Below are positions 48,653-59,424 of a stretch of 64,000 nt of DNA, one piece after another. Position numbers and translations under genes: made by a program. This stretch comes from Isoetes taiwanensis (Eukaryota > Streptophyta > Lycopodiopsida > Isoetales > Isoetaceae). How positions within the stretch are numbered: the stretch's first letter is position 1; every line of letters starts with the position of its first letter. The notes under the pieces were generated by a model. It made no database searches, was not told the DNA's origin, and saw nothing but the letters and a program-made list of their open reading frames with translations. The stretch is from positions 1 through 64,000 of the forward strand of contig JAJEKV010000666.1 of the NCBI GenBank assembly GCA_021234155.1, in the 5' to 3' direction.

Positions 48653-50020
48653 GTGGGCGCCCGCCCAGTTTGCCTTGGGAAGGCAAGCTCATCCAAGTCT
48701 CCTGGAATTGGGCGCCCGCCCGATTTTCTCGGGAGGTCAAGGGCTGGGTTAACTGAGGCTGTACTTTATACTATTTATATTTATTCATCTTAAAACATTA
48801 GATCTTGTATGTTACTATGACATAGATCACATATAAATGCTTACATCTTTAATAGCTGCATATAACACTTATATCATACATATTGTTATTCAGCATGCAT
48901 AATACTCTTATAGCATACATGATTCATAGATTATAGGCATTGGTTATATTATCAATCTCATAAGCGTCGCGCTCTGGAGCCCAAACAACATTAACAACCT
49001 AGTACTCGCCGAGGGAAATCTCTCTCTCTACCCTCTGCTATACCAGTCAGCCAGGAATCAAGGATGTTACCTCTTTGCTTGCATGCATATAGATCTTTGA
49101 AGCTCATAGAGCAAGTAAGGGAGTCCAGATTTTCAGCAGGAGGAGGATATTGCGACCTCTGCTGAACTCTAGCAAGATGTCGAGACATAGCAAATGAATG
49201 AATTATGCCATCGAATGCAGCTACACTTATACCCGTGAAATTATTAATGTCCACTGCAGAAAAATTATTGGGTATCATATGCAGTATACACATGCAATAA
49301 TTTTGATGTATATACCATCAATAATTTTGGTGGGTATATCTATGCATCAAATTATGGAGTCCATCAACGTTGCTATCAATCCTGCCCGCCATTATCCTGA
49401 TCCCTTCGATGTTACCATCCATCTTATATGGAATACAGAGCATCAGTTGTTTATGATCGAAAGGATCTCTGGAGCGCCTGGTGACAATGATTCAGAAGAG
49501 TAATAGTAGTTGTAATCTTGTTGTGTTAGTATTCCACATGTATATATAACCTTTTATAATACAAAAAACCCTCCGAGTTATACTATTATTCCAACTTGAA
49601 TTACACTATGGTCAAATTGGGCGCCTGCCCAGTTTCCCCTGCAAAGGCAAGTCTCAACCAAATTTCATAGCGCCTCCCTAGGGCTCAAATTGGGCGCCCA
49701 CCCAATTAGCTCGGGAGGTCACGGGGTGCGTTAACTTAAGCTACTGGCACTTCCAGCAACGCTAAATTGGGCGCCTGTCCAGTTTACCTTGTAAAGGAAA
49801 GTCTTAATCACATTTCATAGTGCCTACCGGGGGCTCAAATTGGGTGCTCGTCCAATTACCTCGGGAGGTCAAGGGATGCATTAAGTCATTCTCACACTGC
49901 CACGTAGAGGCACAAATTGGGCGCCCGCCCAATTACTTCGGGATTTGGATGGGTGAAATTAAGCACGCACTTCCGGCCCTGCCAAATTGGGCGCCCGCCC
50001 AGTTTGCGTTGGGAAGGTAA
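48653..50020. repeat. GC-rich iterated repeat, eight copies of two alternating types
   Basis: A core like 'ttgggcgcccgcccaattt' occurs at 48,653, 48,708, 49,617, 49,690, 49,767, 49,840, 49,917 and 49,987. Within the second cluster the spacing is about 70-77 bp. The core contains the palindrome GGGCGCCC. Two downstream types are seen: A ('cagtttgccttgggaaggca') and B ('caattacctcgggaggtcaa'), in the order A-B-A-B-A-B-B-A. A 16-bp match to the core in opposite orientation lies at about 51,018. The function is unknown. Confidence 0.88.
49198..49503 (+). CDS. Hypothetical 101-aa frame between iterated repeats
   Basis: An ATG frame ending in TAA, with a hydrophobic middle (HAIILMYIPSIILVGI) and an acidic tail (SGAPGDNDSEE). 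It lies exactly between the two clusters of GC-rich repeats. No family was recognised. It may be a remnant of a larger protein, or chance. Confidence in expression is low. Confidence 0.3.
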   Translation: MNYAIECSYTYTREIINVHCRKIIGYHMQYTHAIILMYIPSIILVGISMHQIMESINVAINPARHYPDPFDVTIHLIWNTEHQLFMIERISGAPGDNDSEE

Positions 50021-50154
50021 GGTGGAGAGCATCAGAAACAAAAGAATCTTTGCAACTTTAAAACAAGGAAATATGAATAAAGTATCTCATTAGATAAAAA
50101 AATTAATTACATCATTTCACATCTATACAGGCATATAAGCATAGGTTTCTCATG

Positions 50155-51183
50155 CGTCCAGAGGCATCTCTCCTGAATGCTTGTCTCCATGTTGTTCTGA
50201 GAATCTAAGAGCTTGTTGTGCTACCTCCTTGATCCTCTCCATCTTTTCCACGAAATCTTCAGAGCCTAGTTCCTCATTCATCTCATCCTCCTGCGCACGG
50301 TCAAATGTCTTAGGAACCTCTTCCTCTCCATCCTTTAACCCTTCTTCAGCCTCCTCTTCTTAAGTTTCCATCACGACCATGGGATCTAGATCCTTTCCAA
50401 CATGTTCTTCAAATCTTGGAGTCCCCTGAATTATATCCTGAGTATTCACCAGCGTGGTCCCTGCCAATGCATTGATGGTACCTTTTCTTCTCCTAAACAG
50501 TTGTAGATCTTGAGAGCCAAGGGCTGCTATTTTTTTGAGCTCTTCGCCATCGAGCTCTTGGTCAGTCTGAGTACGGATTGCACTTCATGTGTCGTGTAGA
50601 CAAGAAAGGACAAGGAGTCTCAGGAGGAGGAAGTCGAGGCGGAGGCACATTTTTGGATCCAGAACCCTTCTTCTTGCCTTCTTTCAGCTTTTGTATTGCT
50701 CAAGCTCTTGATTTTTTCGCGTCTAACATAACATCAAGTTGCTTGAATATCTGAACAAGCTTCATTTGCAGCTTCTCATCCGTCTCAAATGACAATGCTT
50801 TATAGCCCTGGCACAATGCAGCCCGGCTAAATGCACCAACCGAAAAGAAATCTAAGACAGTGCAACCTTCCATCATCAATTTTTGTATTAGATAGGTGCA
50901 CGTTCTCGACTCTAACTGATGCTACACGAGTCTCCCACCTGCTGCACCCTTATTGCACCAGGGATGATTTGAAAACGTTCATAATATACGTCATGAATAA
51001 TATATGTCATGAAATCCGGCGGGCGCCCAATTTAATATCTATACCTGCCGCACACAAAATATCGAGTAAATTCTTCTCAATGTCCTCTTTTTCTCGCAAA
51101 TGCTTGGGAAATTTAGCATATTGCCTAGGATGGTCCGAACTGGTGAAGCAAATATTTAGTTCATCCAGTGCTGGCAGAGCCGT
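50155..51183 (-). pseudogene. 3' part of a minus-strand gene split by a retrotransposon
   Basis: From the insertion site at 51,183 the minus strand reads LPALDELNICFTSSDHPRQY and KHLREKEDIEKNLLDILC to about 51,010. After frame shifts it continues with RVASVRVENVHLSN, SRAALCQGYKALSFETDEKL and VQIFKQLDVMLDAKK. A third part reads TQTDQELDGEELKKIAALGS, an in-frame TAA near 50,360, and a Glu-rich end (KMERIKEVAQQALRFSEQHG) stopping near 50,155. There are at least two frameshifts and two stops. The part upstream of the insertion is at 63,544-64,000. No introns are apparent. The family is not recognised. Its intronless, helix-rich character next to iterated repeats leaves an endogenised non-retroviral virus gene as one untested possibility. 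Confidence 0.5.
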
Positions 51184-51757
51184 TGTTAGTCGTGTATGTC
51201 CTGGTACAGGACTATTCATGCACACCTCGGACCAGACCAAGAACAAGGCGTCAAATCCAGGTCCAGGTCAGTCGTCAAGACCCCCGCAGAAGATCACGCA
51301 GAAGGTCACGCCCAAGAGTCAGCCAAAGAAGAAGCCGAGAATAGACAAATGACGCCCTGTCAGCATCAGCGTCAGCGTCAGCATGATTCCAAGCACTTCA
51401 AAAGGCACCGCCCTCATTCCCGCAAATCAGGCCTCCTTCAGGAGTCGGCACCGAGATCTGTTAGAGTATCTATATTGGGCCAAAGGCCATTGTACTATAT
51501 ATATGAATAGAGCTAGCATTCAAAGGCTAGATGAGTTTTTGTTCTTGTCTCCCATCATTTTCTTTCTCGATTGCAAGAAGCTCATGTATTCTGATTGATA
51601 TCAAGAAGTTTTCTTCACACTATTGTGTTTCCGTTGTGTTCTCGTTTTCTCTTTCTTTTGTTCCTTTGCAAATCCCGCGTGACATAGCTCCCGGATTCTC
51701 CTGTTTGATCCAAGGGTCCTCACAGAGGGCTGTCTTCCCGAACCCAGACCCCAAACA
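51184..51757 (+). repeat. 5' LTR, 574 bp
   Basis: It begins TGTTAGTCGTG and ends CCAAACA. It shares the blocks 'caggactattcatgcacacc' and 'ttcttgtctcccatcatttt' with the 3' LTR. Compared with that LTR, it lacks about 12 bases around the upstream TATA-like word and 8 bases (gtaggagt) near the end. Confidence 0.9.
51493..51505 (+). promoter_or_regulatory. Candidate LTR TATA box
   Basis: 'tactatatatatg' lies in the middle of the LTR, 5' of the probable transcription start; it is also present in the 3' LTR near 63,269. Confidence 0.5.
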
Positions 51758-51782
51758 CTGTCCCCGCTGCCGGGTCTGATCT
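51758..51782 (+). promoter_or_regulatory. Possible primer-binding site
   Basis: Right after the 5' LTR, 'tgtccccgctgccggg' agrees at about 13 of 16 positions with the complement of a plant tRNA-Asp 3' end. tRNA-Asp priming is known for Athila-type elements. The fit is imperfect and the tRNA was recalled, not searched. Confidence 0.35.
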
Positions 51783-51804
51783 TTCTTTCTTCCTTCTTTC
51801 CACT

Positions 51805-54080
51805 ATGTCTGCCCGTGCTTTCACTCCCGAAGAACTTCTTTGCCAAACAGCGGCTCGTTTGGAGCGCCATCAACGTCGCGAGGCTGTTCGGGATATGTAT
51901 GACAATGCTTATGACATTGAGGGAGGTCGTATCCGCTCAAGAGCTCAGTCGGCACCACTTACTCCTCGGGTTCATTCTCGACCAGGGTCTCCCTCTGTGT
52001 GTCGGCATTGTTCTCAACCTCAGTCGCCACATCATACACCTGTTCAGCCCACGCCTCATTATTTCCAGACTCCAGAAAGCACCTACATTACCATACCCTC
52101 AAGCCACACCCCTTTGCCTTCGCAACCATCTTCTCCTCCTGCAAGGATGGGCTACCCTCAAGTTTCCTTTGGCCCTCCCCATGTTCATGAGTTTCAGGCT
52201 TCTCCATCTTTTCAGCATGCTATTCCTGTCTACCAACTCACTGATCTCAAGCTTAATGAAGAGGGCTCCCATGGTCCTTCACCACAGGACGCCCCTCTCT
52301 CTGGCCCTCTGGGTTTTTCTGTTCCAATACCACCTGGTTCGCAGTCCACGGATGTTCCGACCAGCTATGTTCCAGCATATGCTCCACCTGTCTATGCGTC
52401 AGTTCAGCCTTCATCTCCTACTCACAATTTGAAGCTGACTTATCCTACTTTTGGCAACACTAAATGCAAGCCTTTGGATCAAAGTGCTCAAGCTCACATG
52501 GAGGAATTTGAGGCATTGGCCATTCTCAATGATCACGCTCAACCTCAATTCAAGTTTCACATCTTTTCTACCATGCTGCGAGGCGCCCCTCATCAATGGC
52601 TCATGGCAAATAAAAGCCACTGGAAGCAGAATTGGCAAGAGATGAAAACGGCATTCCTTTCTCATTATGGCACCACGGATGATGATCAACTCCTGCTCAA
52701 GCAACTCAATGATCTTCAGCAGCAACCCACGGAGTCTGTGCGTGACTTTGCAGATCGTCTTCACATCCTTATTAGCAAGCTCCAGGAGTACCCCACGCAA
52801 AGCCAGATTCTTGTCTCAGATCCAGGAGCTCCTGCCATTCGTCTCATGATGGAGTACCTACGTCCCAAGTCTTTGGAGCAGGCAATTGAATTAGTCAATC
52901 ACTCGGTCAACGTCTCCTCACGAGGTGTTGCCCTCACGGAACTACCTTTCATGCCCCCCGTCATGGTTCCTCAGAATGCAGTCCAGCCTCAACAAACAAA
53001 TCCTCAACGCACTCAGATTTGGTGCCACATCTGTAAATATCAAGGACATCTCGCCAATGAATGCAACTCCTCAAATGGACCTCCTCATTGCAAAAGATGC
53101 AATATGTGCAATCATGCCACGGAGGAATGCACTCGTTCTCATCCTACACCCTTCAGACAGAAAATGGTTTTTAAAGTGCAAACCACACCTCAGCAACAAC
53201 AACCATATCAGCCTCAGCAATTTCCAGCTCAACAACCTCATTAACAGTATCAACAAACTCAACAATCTCAGCAGTCACGGGGACAAGGCTCCCGTCCACC
53301 TTTTGATCCTTCCAAGGCTCAATGTTATCATTGTCACGAATGGGGTCATACCACTACGGTGTGCCCTCAACTTCCTCAAGTACAAGTTCAACTTCCCAGA
53401 ACAAATCAACCTGCTTCTGTACGCCTCACGGTTTATCAGCTATGGGTTGCCAATGGTAAACAAGGCCCACGACCTGTTTTGAGGAAGCCACCACAGCCCC
53501 CTCAACAACAGAGACCTCAGCAGGCAGCATCTACCTCAAATCCTCTGGATCAACAAGCTCAAGAAGAAATATATCAGGCACTCAATCCTTCGGTCCAGCA
53601 GTCAAATTGAGTTGGTTTGGTTTCACGCCAGACCAGGGCTTCACGGCCCTTGGCCATCATCCCTCACGACACGCAACCAGCTTTTGCTGTCGACACGATT
53701 CCTCATGAAGATGACAAAAAGGTCCACTTCGCCCCCGACTTGGATAAACTCATGCCTCACGTCATGCCCAAGGTGAGACAGAGTATTCTCAAACTCATGC
53801 AGGCTGCTGAAGGCCGCACGCTTGCAAATGTTCATGCAACAACCAGAGCTCAGCAGTGTCACGAGGCACCGTCGTCATCTACAGGCCCACGCTCTCAGCT
53901 GTATCCTAATATTGCTGCAGAGGTGGAGCTTCTCAAAGAGGTTTCTGCTTCTTTACCTCAGACTCCTGCTCCCTTGGATCCTGCTGATTCATTTTCTCAT
54001 GTTCCTTTGGAACTTCAAGAAGAACTTGCAAAAATCAAGATTCCCTTGAGCTTTGCACTCAAAGACCAATTGCCCCTTCC
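51805..54080 (+). pseudogene. gag polyprotein (decayed)
   Basis: The frame opens at MSARAFTPEELLCQTAARLE and runs through a Pro/Ser/His-rich N-terminal region. A Ty3 gag core follows (FKFHIFSTMLRGAPHQWLMA, NWQEMKTAFLSHYGT, ESVRDFADRLHILI) at about 52,540-52,800. Three CCHC zinc knuckles come next: CHICKYQGHLANEC at 53,023, CKRCNMCNHATEEC at 53,089 and CYHCHEWGHTTTVC at 53,323. Gag packages the RNA into particles. Two stops interrupt an otherwise continuous frame: TAA at 53,242-53,244 in a Gln-rich stretch and TGA at 53,608-53,610. Both are one C-to-T change from CAA or CGA. The frame then continues to a shift near 54,085. Confidence 0.88.
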
Positions 54081-54089
54081 CACTGTTCT

Positions 54090-54848
54090 GGTCGGAGCCT
54101 GGCTACATCAACACCCACGGTGCATGCCACGGTGGGTAATCAGCACATCAATCATGTTCAAATTGACGGAGGCAGTGCTGTCAATCTTATTACTGATAAA
54201 CTCCGGAAGCAATTGGGCATCAAGCAACTTTACCGTGCCCCCTATGACATCAAGCTGGCCAATGGCCATATCACACGACCTCAAGGCGTCACACCTCTTC
54301 TTCACATTAGCATTGGTGATCTCAAATTCCCCTTGGAATTTGGTGTTTGGAAAGCTGGAGAAGATCCGGGTGACTATGAAATGCTGATAGGCAGACCTTT
54401 TCTCCGCCAAGCTAAAAGTATTCATTACTGGGCCACGGACCAGCTTGTCATCACTGATGGTCATCTCAATGCTACTATGGATTTAGAAACTGGCAAGTTA
54501 ATCTCTGTTGACAATGCTGAACCTTCCATCTCAGACACTGATTCTGAAGAAGCACAAAATATCTATCATGTTCAGGCTCCACCAGCGAGTCTGCCTCTCT
54601 CATCCTACCCTGAGTATGTTGATCATTGGGGTGAGATGACTCTTGATCAGGACCAGGCTATAGCAGCTCTGCTTGACCCTTACCTGGTTCCTTGTAATCG
54701 AATTCAACGTCTTGACCATTTTTCGGACACGGAACTTTCTCCTGAAACTGCGGATGTTCATACCGTCATGAAGCAACCTCTGCTTGATGACGCACAGCAG
54801 CCTCTTTTCTTTACCACTGCAAATGCTGGCCCTCCTGTCATGCTATAA
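54090..54848 (+). pseudogene. Retropepsin-like protease region (decayed)
   Basis: In a new frame, HINHVQIDGGSAVNLIT (active-site Asp with GGS at 54,165-54,176), then YDIKLANGH and MLIGRPFLRQAKS, which are the active-site and flap-side landmarks of plant Ty3 aspartic proteases. DGGS replaces the more usual D-S/T-G. A frameshift separates it from gag upstream, and another separates it from RT at about 54,845. Confidence 0.85.
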
Positions 54849-54871
54849 CCTCACATATTCAAACTCTCGAG

Positions 54872-56280
54872 GTGGAAATTGTGGACATTGGTAGCAATCA
54901 GTCAGTCCACCTAGCTGCCCATCTTCCGTCCACTTATAACGCACGCGCTGTCACGCTGTTTAAAAAATTCAAACATATTTTTGACTGGAGCTACAAAGAC
55001 CTTGGAGGTATCAAAAAAGAATTAGGGGAACTCACCATTCCTACCAAACCTGACGCACGCCCAATCTAGCAACGACAGTACCGGCTCAACCCCAATTACC
55101 GTGACCGTGTCAAGGCCGAAATTGACAAACTTTTAGTTGCTGGCTTGATTTATGAGGTCAAACATTCAGAGTGGGTGAGCCCCATTGTCATCGCTCTCAA
55201 GCACAACGGTAAGATCCGCGTTTGTGTGGACTATCATAAACTCAATCATGCCACGGAGCGTGATCACTTCCCGCTTAGAGGTTGCTGGACATGAGATGTA
55301 CTCTTTCATGGATGGCTTTTCAGGGTACAATCAAATTTCTATCAAGGAAGAAGATCAACTCAAAACAACTTTTACCACCCCATGGGGCACTTTTGCCTAC
55401 AAGGTGGTTCCTTTTGGTTTATCAAACTCTCCATCCACGTTTCAGCGCATCATGCTCTCTGTCTTCCATGACTATATGAAGGATAAACCCTTTCTTCAGA
55501 TTTTTCAAGACGACTTTTTAGCCTACAGCTCCATGGATGATCACCTGGAGAAGTTAGAGCTGGTCTTTCAAAAATGTGATGAGTCTGGCATCAGTCTCAA
55601 TCCTGAGAAATGCACCTTTTGCGTCACCTCAGGTGTTCTTTTGGGTCATGTGGTTAGTAAAGAAGGAATCACCACGGATCCTGCTAAAATCAGTTGTGTG
55701 CTAAAGGCTCAAGCACCGTCTAATATTAAAGAGACACGTTCCTTTCTGGGTAAGGTCAATTACTATTCCACCTTCATTCCTGGACTTGCGGCTATTGCTG
55801 ATCCCATTCATAAACTCACGGGTGATGAATCCTCCTGGGCTTGGAATCCCTAGGCGGAGGCTGCCTTCCAGAAGTTGAAGCTGTTGCTTACTCAGGCCCC
55901 GGTCCTTGTTCCTCCTCAATGGGACAAGCCTTTTCATGTGCATGTGGATGTCTCTGCTTTTGCCATTGGTGCTGTTCTTTCTCAGGCCTATGACGAGCAC
56001 ACGGATAAACCGATCTGCTATGCCGTGAAAAACTCAATCTGGCGGCGCAACTACCGCCCGCGGGGCGGGAAGCCTTGGGCTTAGTTTTTTGTGTCCAACG
56101 TTTCCGTCATTATTTGTTGGGAAGCAAGATCAAGTTCTTCGTTGATCATCAGGCTCTTCTTTATTTGATCAACAAGGCCACGCCCACGGGTCGCATTGCT
56201 CGTTGGGTCCTCCTTCTGCTCCCTTCGAAATCGTTCATAAGGCAGGCAAATCTCATGTTGTGCCAGATTATCTCTCACGC
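54872..56280 (+). pseudogene. Reverse transcriptase and RNase H (decayed)
   Basis: The N-terminal RT part (FKHIFDWSYKDLGG, YRLNPNYRDRVKAEIDKLL, VSPIVIALKHNGKIRVCVDY) is interrupted by TAG at 55,067-55,069. A deletion of roughly ten codons near 55,272 removes the segment normally between DHFPL and the strand AGHEMYSFMDGFSGYNQI. The catalytic motif is FQDD at 55,503-55,514. A TAG at 55,851-55,853 precedes AEAAFQKLKLLLTQAPVL, the connection to RNase H (HVHVDVSAFAIGAVLSQ, FVDHQALLYL, FEIVHKAGKSHVVPDYLSRI), with frameshifts near 56,060 and 56,205. Confidence 0.9.
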
Positions 56281-57676
56281 ATCCACACCAATGATCCCTC
56301 CATGGGTGTTTCTGATGCCTTTCCAGACGCCCAACTGTTCCTCGTCACTGCTATGCCCCATTGGTTTCACAACTTTCAGCAGTATCTCCTCACTGGAGCT
56401 CTTCCATCTGAAGATCCCACGCTCTCTCCAGAAAAGCTTCACTCACGCCGCCGTCAGTTTCTCCGTGAGGTCCGTGATTACACCATGGTTGTGGGCCATC
56501 TGTACAAACGCGGCAAAGACATGGTCCTCCGTCGTTGTGTTCTCCCTCGCGAGGTGCCTGATATCGTTCGACAAGCCCATGAAGGGCTTGGTGGTGGTCA
56601 TTTAGTGGTGACATCACGGCACACAAAATTCTTCTTGCAGGCTACTTCTGGCCCACGCTCTTCAAGGATGCCCACGCTCACACCCGCACGTGTGATGTCT
56701 GTCAACGTGTGGGTCGGCCCACGGCCCGTGACGCTCTCTCGTTGACGCCAGTCGCCATGCCACTTCCCTTCAGCAAATGGGGAATGGACTTTGTGGGACC
56801 CATGGATCCCCCTGCGCGGCACACCCGTGCCCGCTACATTTTGGTCATCACTGATTGTGCTACAAAATGGGCGGAGGCCTGTGCACTTCCGGACAACACT
56901 ACAGCCAGTAGGTTCTCTACACGCACATCATCACGCATTTTGGTTGTCCCACGGAACTAGTCAGTGATCGAGGCGTTCATTTTGTCAATCATACCATCAA
57001 GGAGCTGACGGATTATTTGCAAATCCATCACAAAAAAGTATACCTTACTATCCTCAAGGGAATGGTTTGGCTGAAAGCACAAACAAAACTCTCATCACTA
57101 TTCTGAAGAAAATCTGTGATGCCTCTCGCACGGATTGGCAAGAAAAATTACCTACTGTTTTTTGGGCTTACAACACAAGTTTCAAAATTGCTACTGGCCA
57201 CACTCCTTTCAAGTTGGTATATGGTCAAGAAGCTCTCATGCCCTTTGAATATGTCCTTCCGACTCTTCGTTTCCAACTTGCTACAGCACATAATCCACCT
57301 GCAGCTCTTAAAGAACGGGTTTATCAACTTGAACAGTTGGATGAACTTAGGCGAGATGCTTATATTCGTGTTCTTCATAGCCAACAGTTGCGAAAATCAT
57401 TACAAACATCTTAAGGCCAAAACATTTAAAGAAGGTGATTTGGTTTTGCTCTATGACTCTCGCTACAAAAATTTTCCGGGCAAATTGAAGTTTCGGTGGC
57501 TTGGTCCTTATCAAATTCTTCGAGTTGTTCAACCAAGTGTTTTTCAGCTTGCTGAGTTAGATGGAACACCATTACCTACACTGGTTAATGGTTTTCGCCT
57601 AAAATTTCATACAGATGATATCACAGTACATTCAGAAGATCAACAACAAACTTCAGACTCAGAACCAAGTGACTAG
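56281..57676 (+). pseudogene. Integrase (decayed)
   Basis: The zinc-binding N-terminal region is recognisable (REVPDIVRQAHEGLGGGH) but shifts frame near 56,620. The catalytic core follows: KWGMDFVGPMD (first Asp), SDRGVHFVNH (second Asp) and NGLAESTNKTLITILKK (Glu), in different frames. The core tail FWAYNTSFKIATGHTPFKLV leads to the C-terminal module GDLVLLYDSRYKNFPGKLKF, which ends at TAG 57,676. No chromodomain is seen. Integrase would join the cDNA to host DNA. Confidence 0.88.
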
Positions 57677-58579
57677 AACCATATTTATATCATATTTGTC
57701 GCGAAAAACAAAAGGTGGGCATTGCCCATATACATCCGCTACGGGCTGAGCCCTATTTACAAAATCCTAAGTTAAAAAGTGCCCCTACTCCGGGTTTGGA
57801 GCAGAGGTTATGCGGAGCACATGGTAGAGGCAGCAAACATGGTCCCAGCGGAGATGGATCACCACCTCCATGTCATTAGTCAGAGGGTCGGGATGTTCAG
57901 CCATCCCGCTACACCAGCCATCCATGGGAATGCCGCGGTTCTTACATTTCCACAGATCCAACGCGTTCATCCGGGCAGTCACCCACTCCTGGCAACTGCG
58001 CGGCATTGTACACTCGTTCACGTTAATGTTCTCCATCATTGCAAACTGATGTCTCAGCCTCGCCCACTGCTCGCTTTATATAGCTCAACCGCTTGAAGCT
58101 CTGCTGACGTGGACCAATCATAAAATTGTTAACGTGGTTGCAATGCAAGGCCATTTCTAATTCCAGAATCTTTTCTCCCGCCGCATATCTAGCCATGGTA
58201 CCTTCTGACACTTCTTTTTTATGATATCCCACTTCGAGTTGCCTGCATTAAATATTCCTTCTTTCTACGCCTGTCTATCATCATTACTTGTACCCTTCGC
58301 CAGTTGTCAAATCCGACCGTTCATTCACGTTTCATCTTCACCGTTCATCTGTTATTCCTTCAATGATCGGGGACTTAGCCAAAATTTTGCCTCTCAGTCG
58401 TCTCCTTTCGATCTGTTGCCATCTGGCCCCATCAACGGTTCCCCTTCATCTCTCCTCATGCCCCTTCGCCACAGTCGTGTGCCCTAAAACCTTTTCGCCT
58501 CACTCCGTTTTCGTCTTCTGATCTTTGCCCTCAAGTTTCTTTCACTCCGCTCTCCGGTTTCTTCACTTTGATTCTCGCC
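57677..58579. other. Retrotransposon spacer between integrase and the extra ORF
   Basis: About 900 bp with short frames only and no domain recognised. It becomes pyrimidine-rich before the ATG at 58,580 and may include a splice acceptor for a subgenomic message, as in Athila-type elements. That role is inferred. Confidence 0.45.
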
Positions 58580-59386
58580 ATGGCTGCTTCACCCAAGTTC
58601 CCAACTCTTCAAGTTACCGCTCCCAGGGATTCTCCACTCCCACCTTTCGCGATCCACGGAAGGTCCGGTCGTCGTGAAGTTGCGGAGCATAGCGGGCTGT
58701 ATGAATTCTCGAGGCCGGGACCTCCACGCCCCAAATCCGCACTTTCCGGGCAATTTGTTGCTCACATGGTCAACACCACGGCTGGTCACGCCACCGAGTC
58801 GATTAGGCGGATATTACGCTCACTCCGGTTTTCTTTCTCGGGTATTCGATTTACCTATTCGCGCAAGCCTTCTTTATCTTGGGCTGCTTTACGGGGAGCG
58901 GGGATGTCACTTTCGGTATGGCCAACTTCCTTATCGGGGCCAACATTCATAGACTCACGAACATTGCCAAACCACATGATACCTTTGTCAAATTTCTGTG
59001 GCGCAAGTTCTATGGGTATTCCATCAAGAACACCCACATCAATAAGCGATTTTTCCACGTTGCTATCTTGGCCATCCATTCTACCCATTCTATTGATTGG
59101 CCTCAAATTTTGTTCCTCCGCCTCCTTCATGAAATTGATCGCATCCGAGCAACCCCTTCTTCAGGCCTTGAATCTGCCATGGGTGCTCACCTGCAGGCCA
59201 TCATCCGTCATAGTCTCCCCGCCCCTAGTCAGGGTTCGCCCACACACCTGACCACGGCCTCTCAGGCTTCCACCAAACAACCCTCCAATCTCATTCCTCC
59301 TGTCCAAGACCACTTCAAGACCTCGTCACCAAGAACCTGTCATACCAGTCTCCTCTTCCTCCACTAAAACTGTGCATTCTCAAAAT

Positions 59387-59424
<38 letters not shown>

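Noticed and set aside
48661-50010. CRISPR-like array in the GC-rich repeats
   Set aside because: Units are imperfect, of two alternating types, and in a plant nuclear context. Spacers are related to each other and not unique.
50831-51352. 173-codon plus-strand frame crossing the 5' LTR start
   Set aside because: It begins in DNA outside the element and continues into U3. Only its last part has meaning, as the LTR copy of the extra ORF's C-terminus. The fusion is produced by the insertion site.
51815-52432. 205-codon frame overlapping gag in the +2 frame
   Set aside because: It is a shadow of the gag frame: the gag frame carries the domain motifs and zinc knuckles, while this one is Leu/Ser-rich without motifs.
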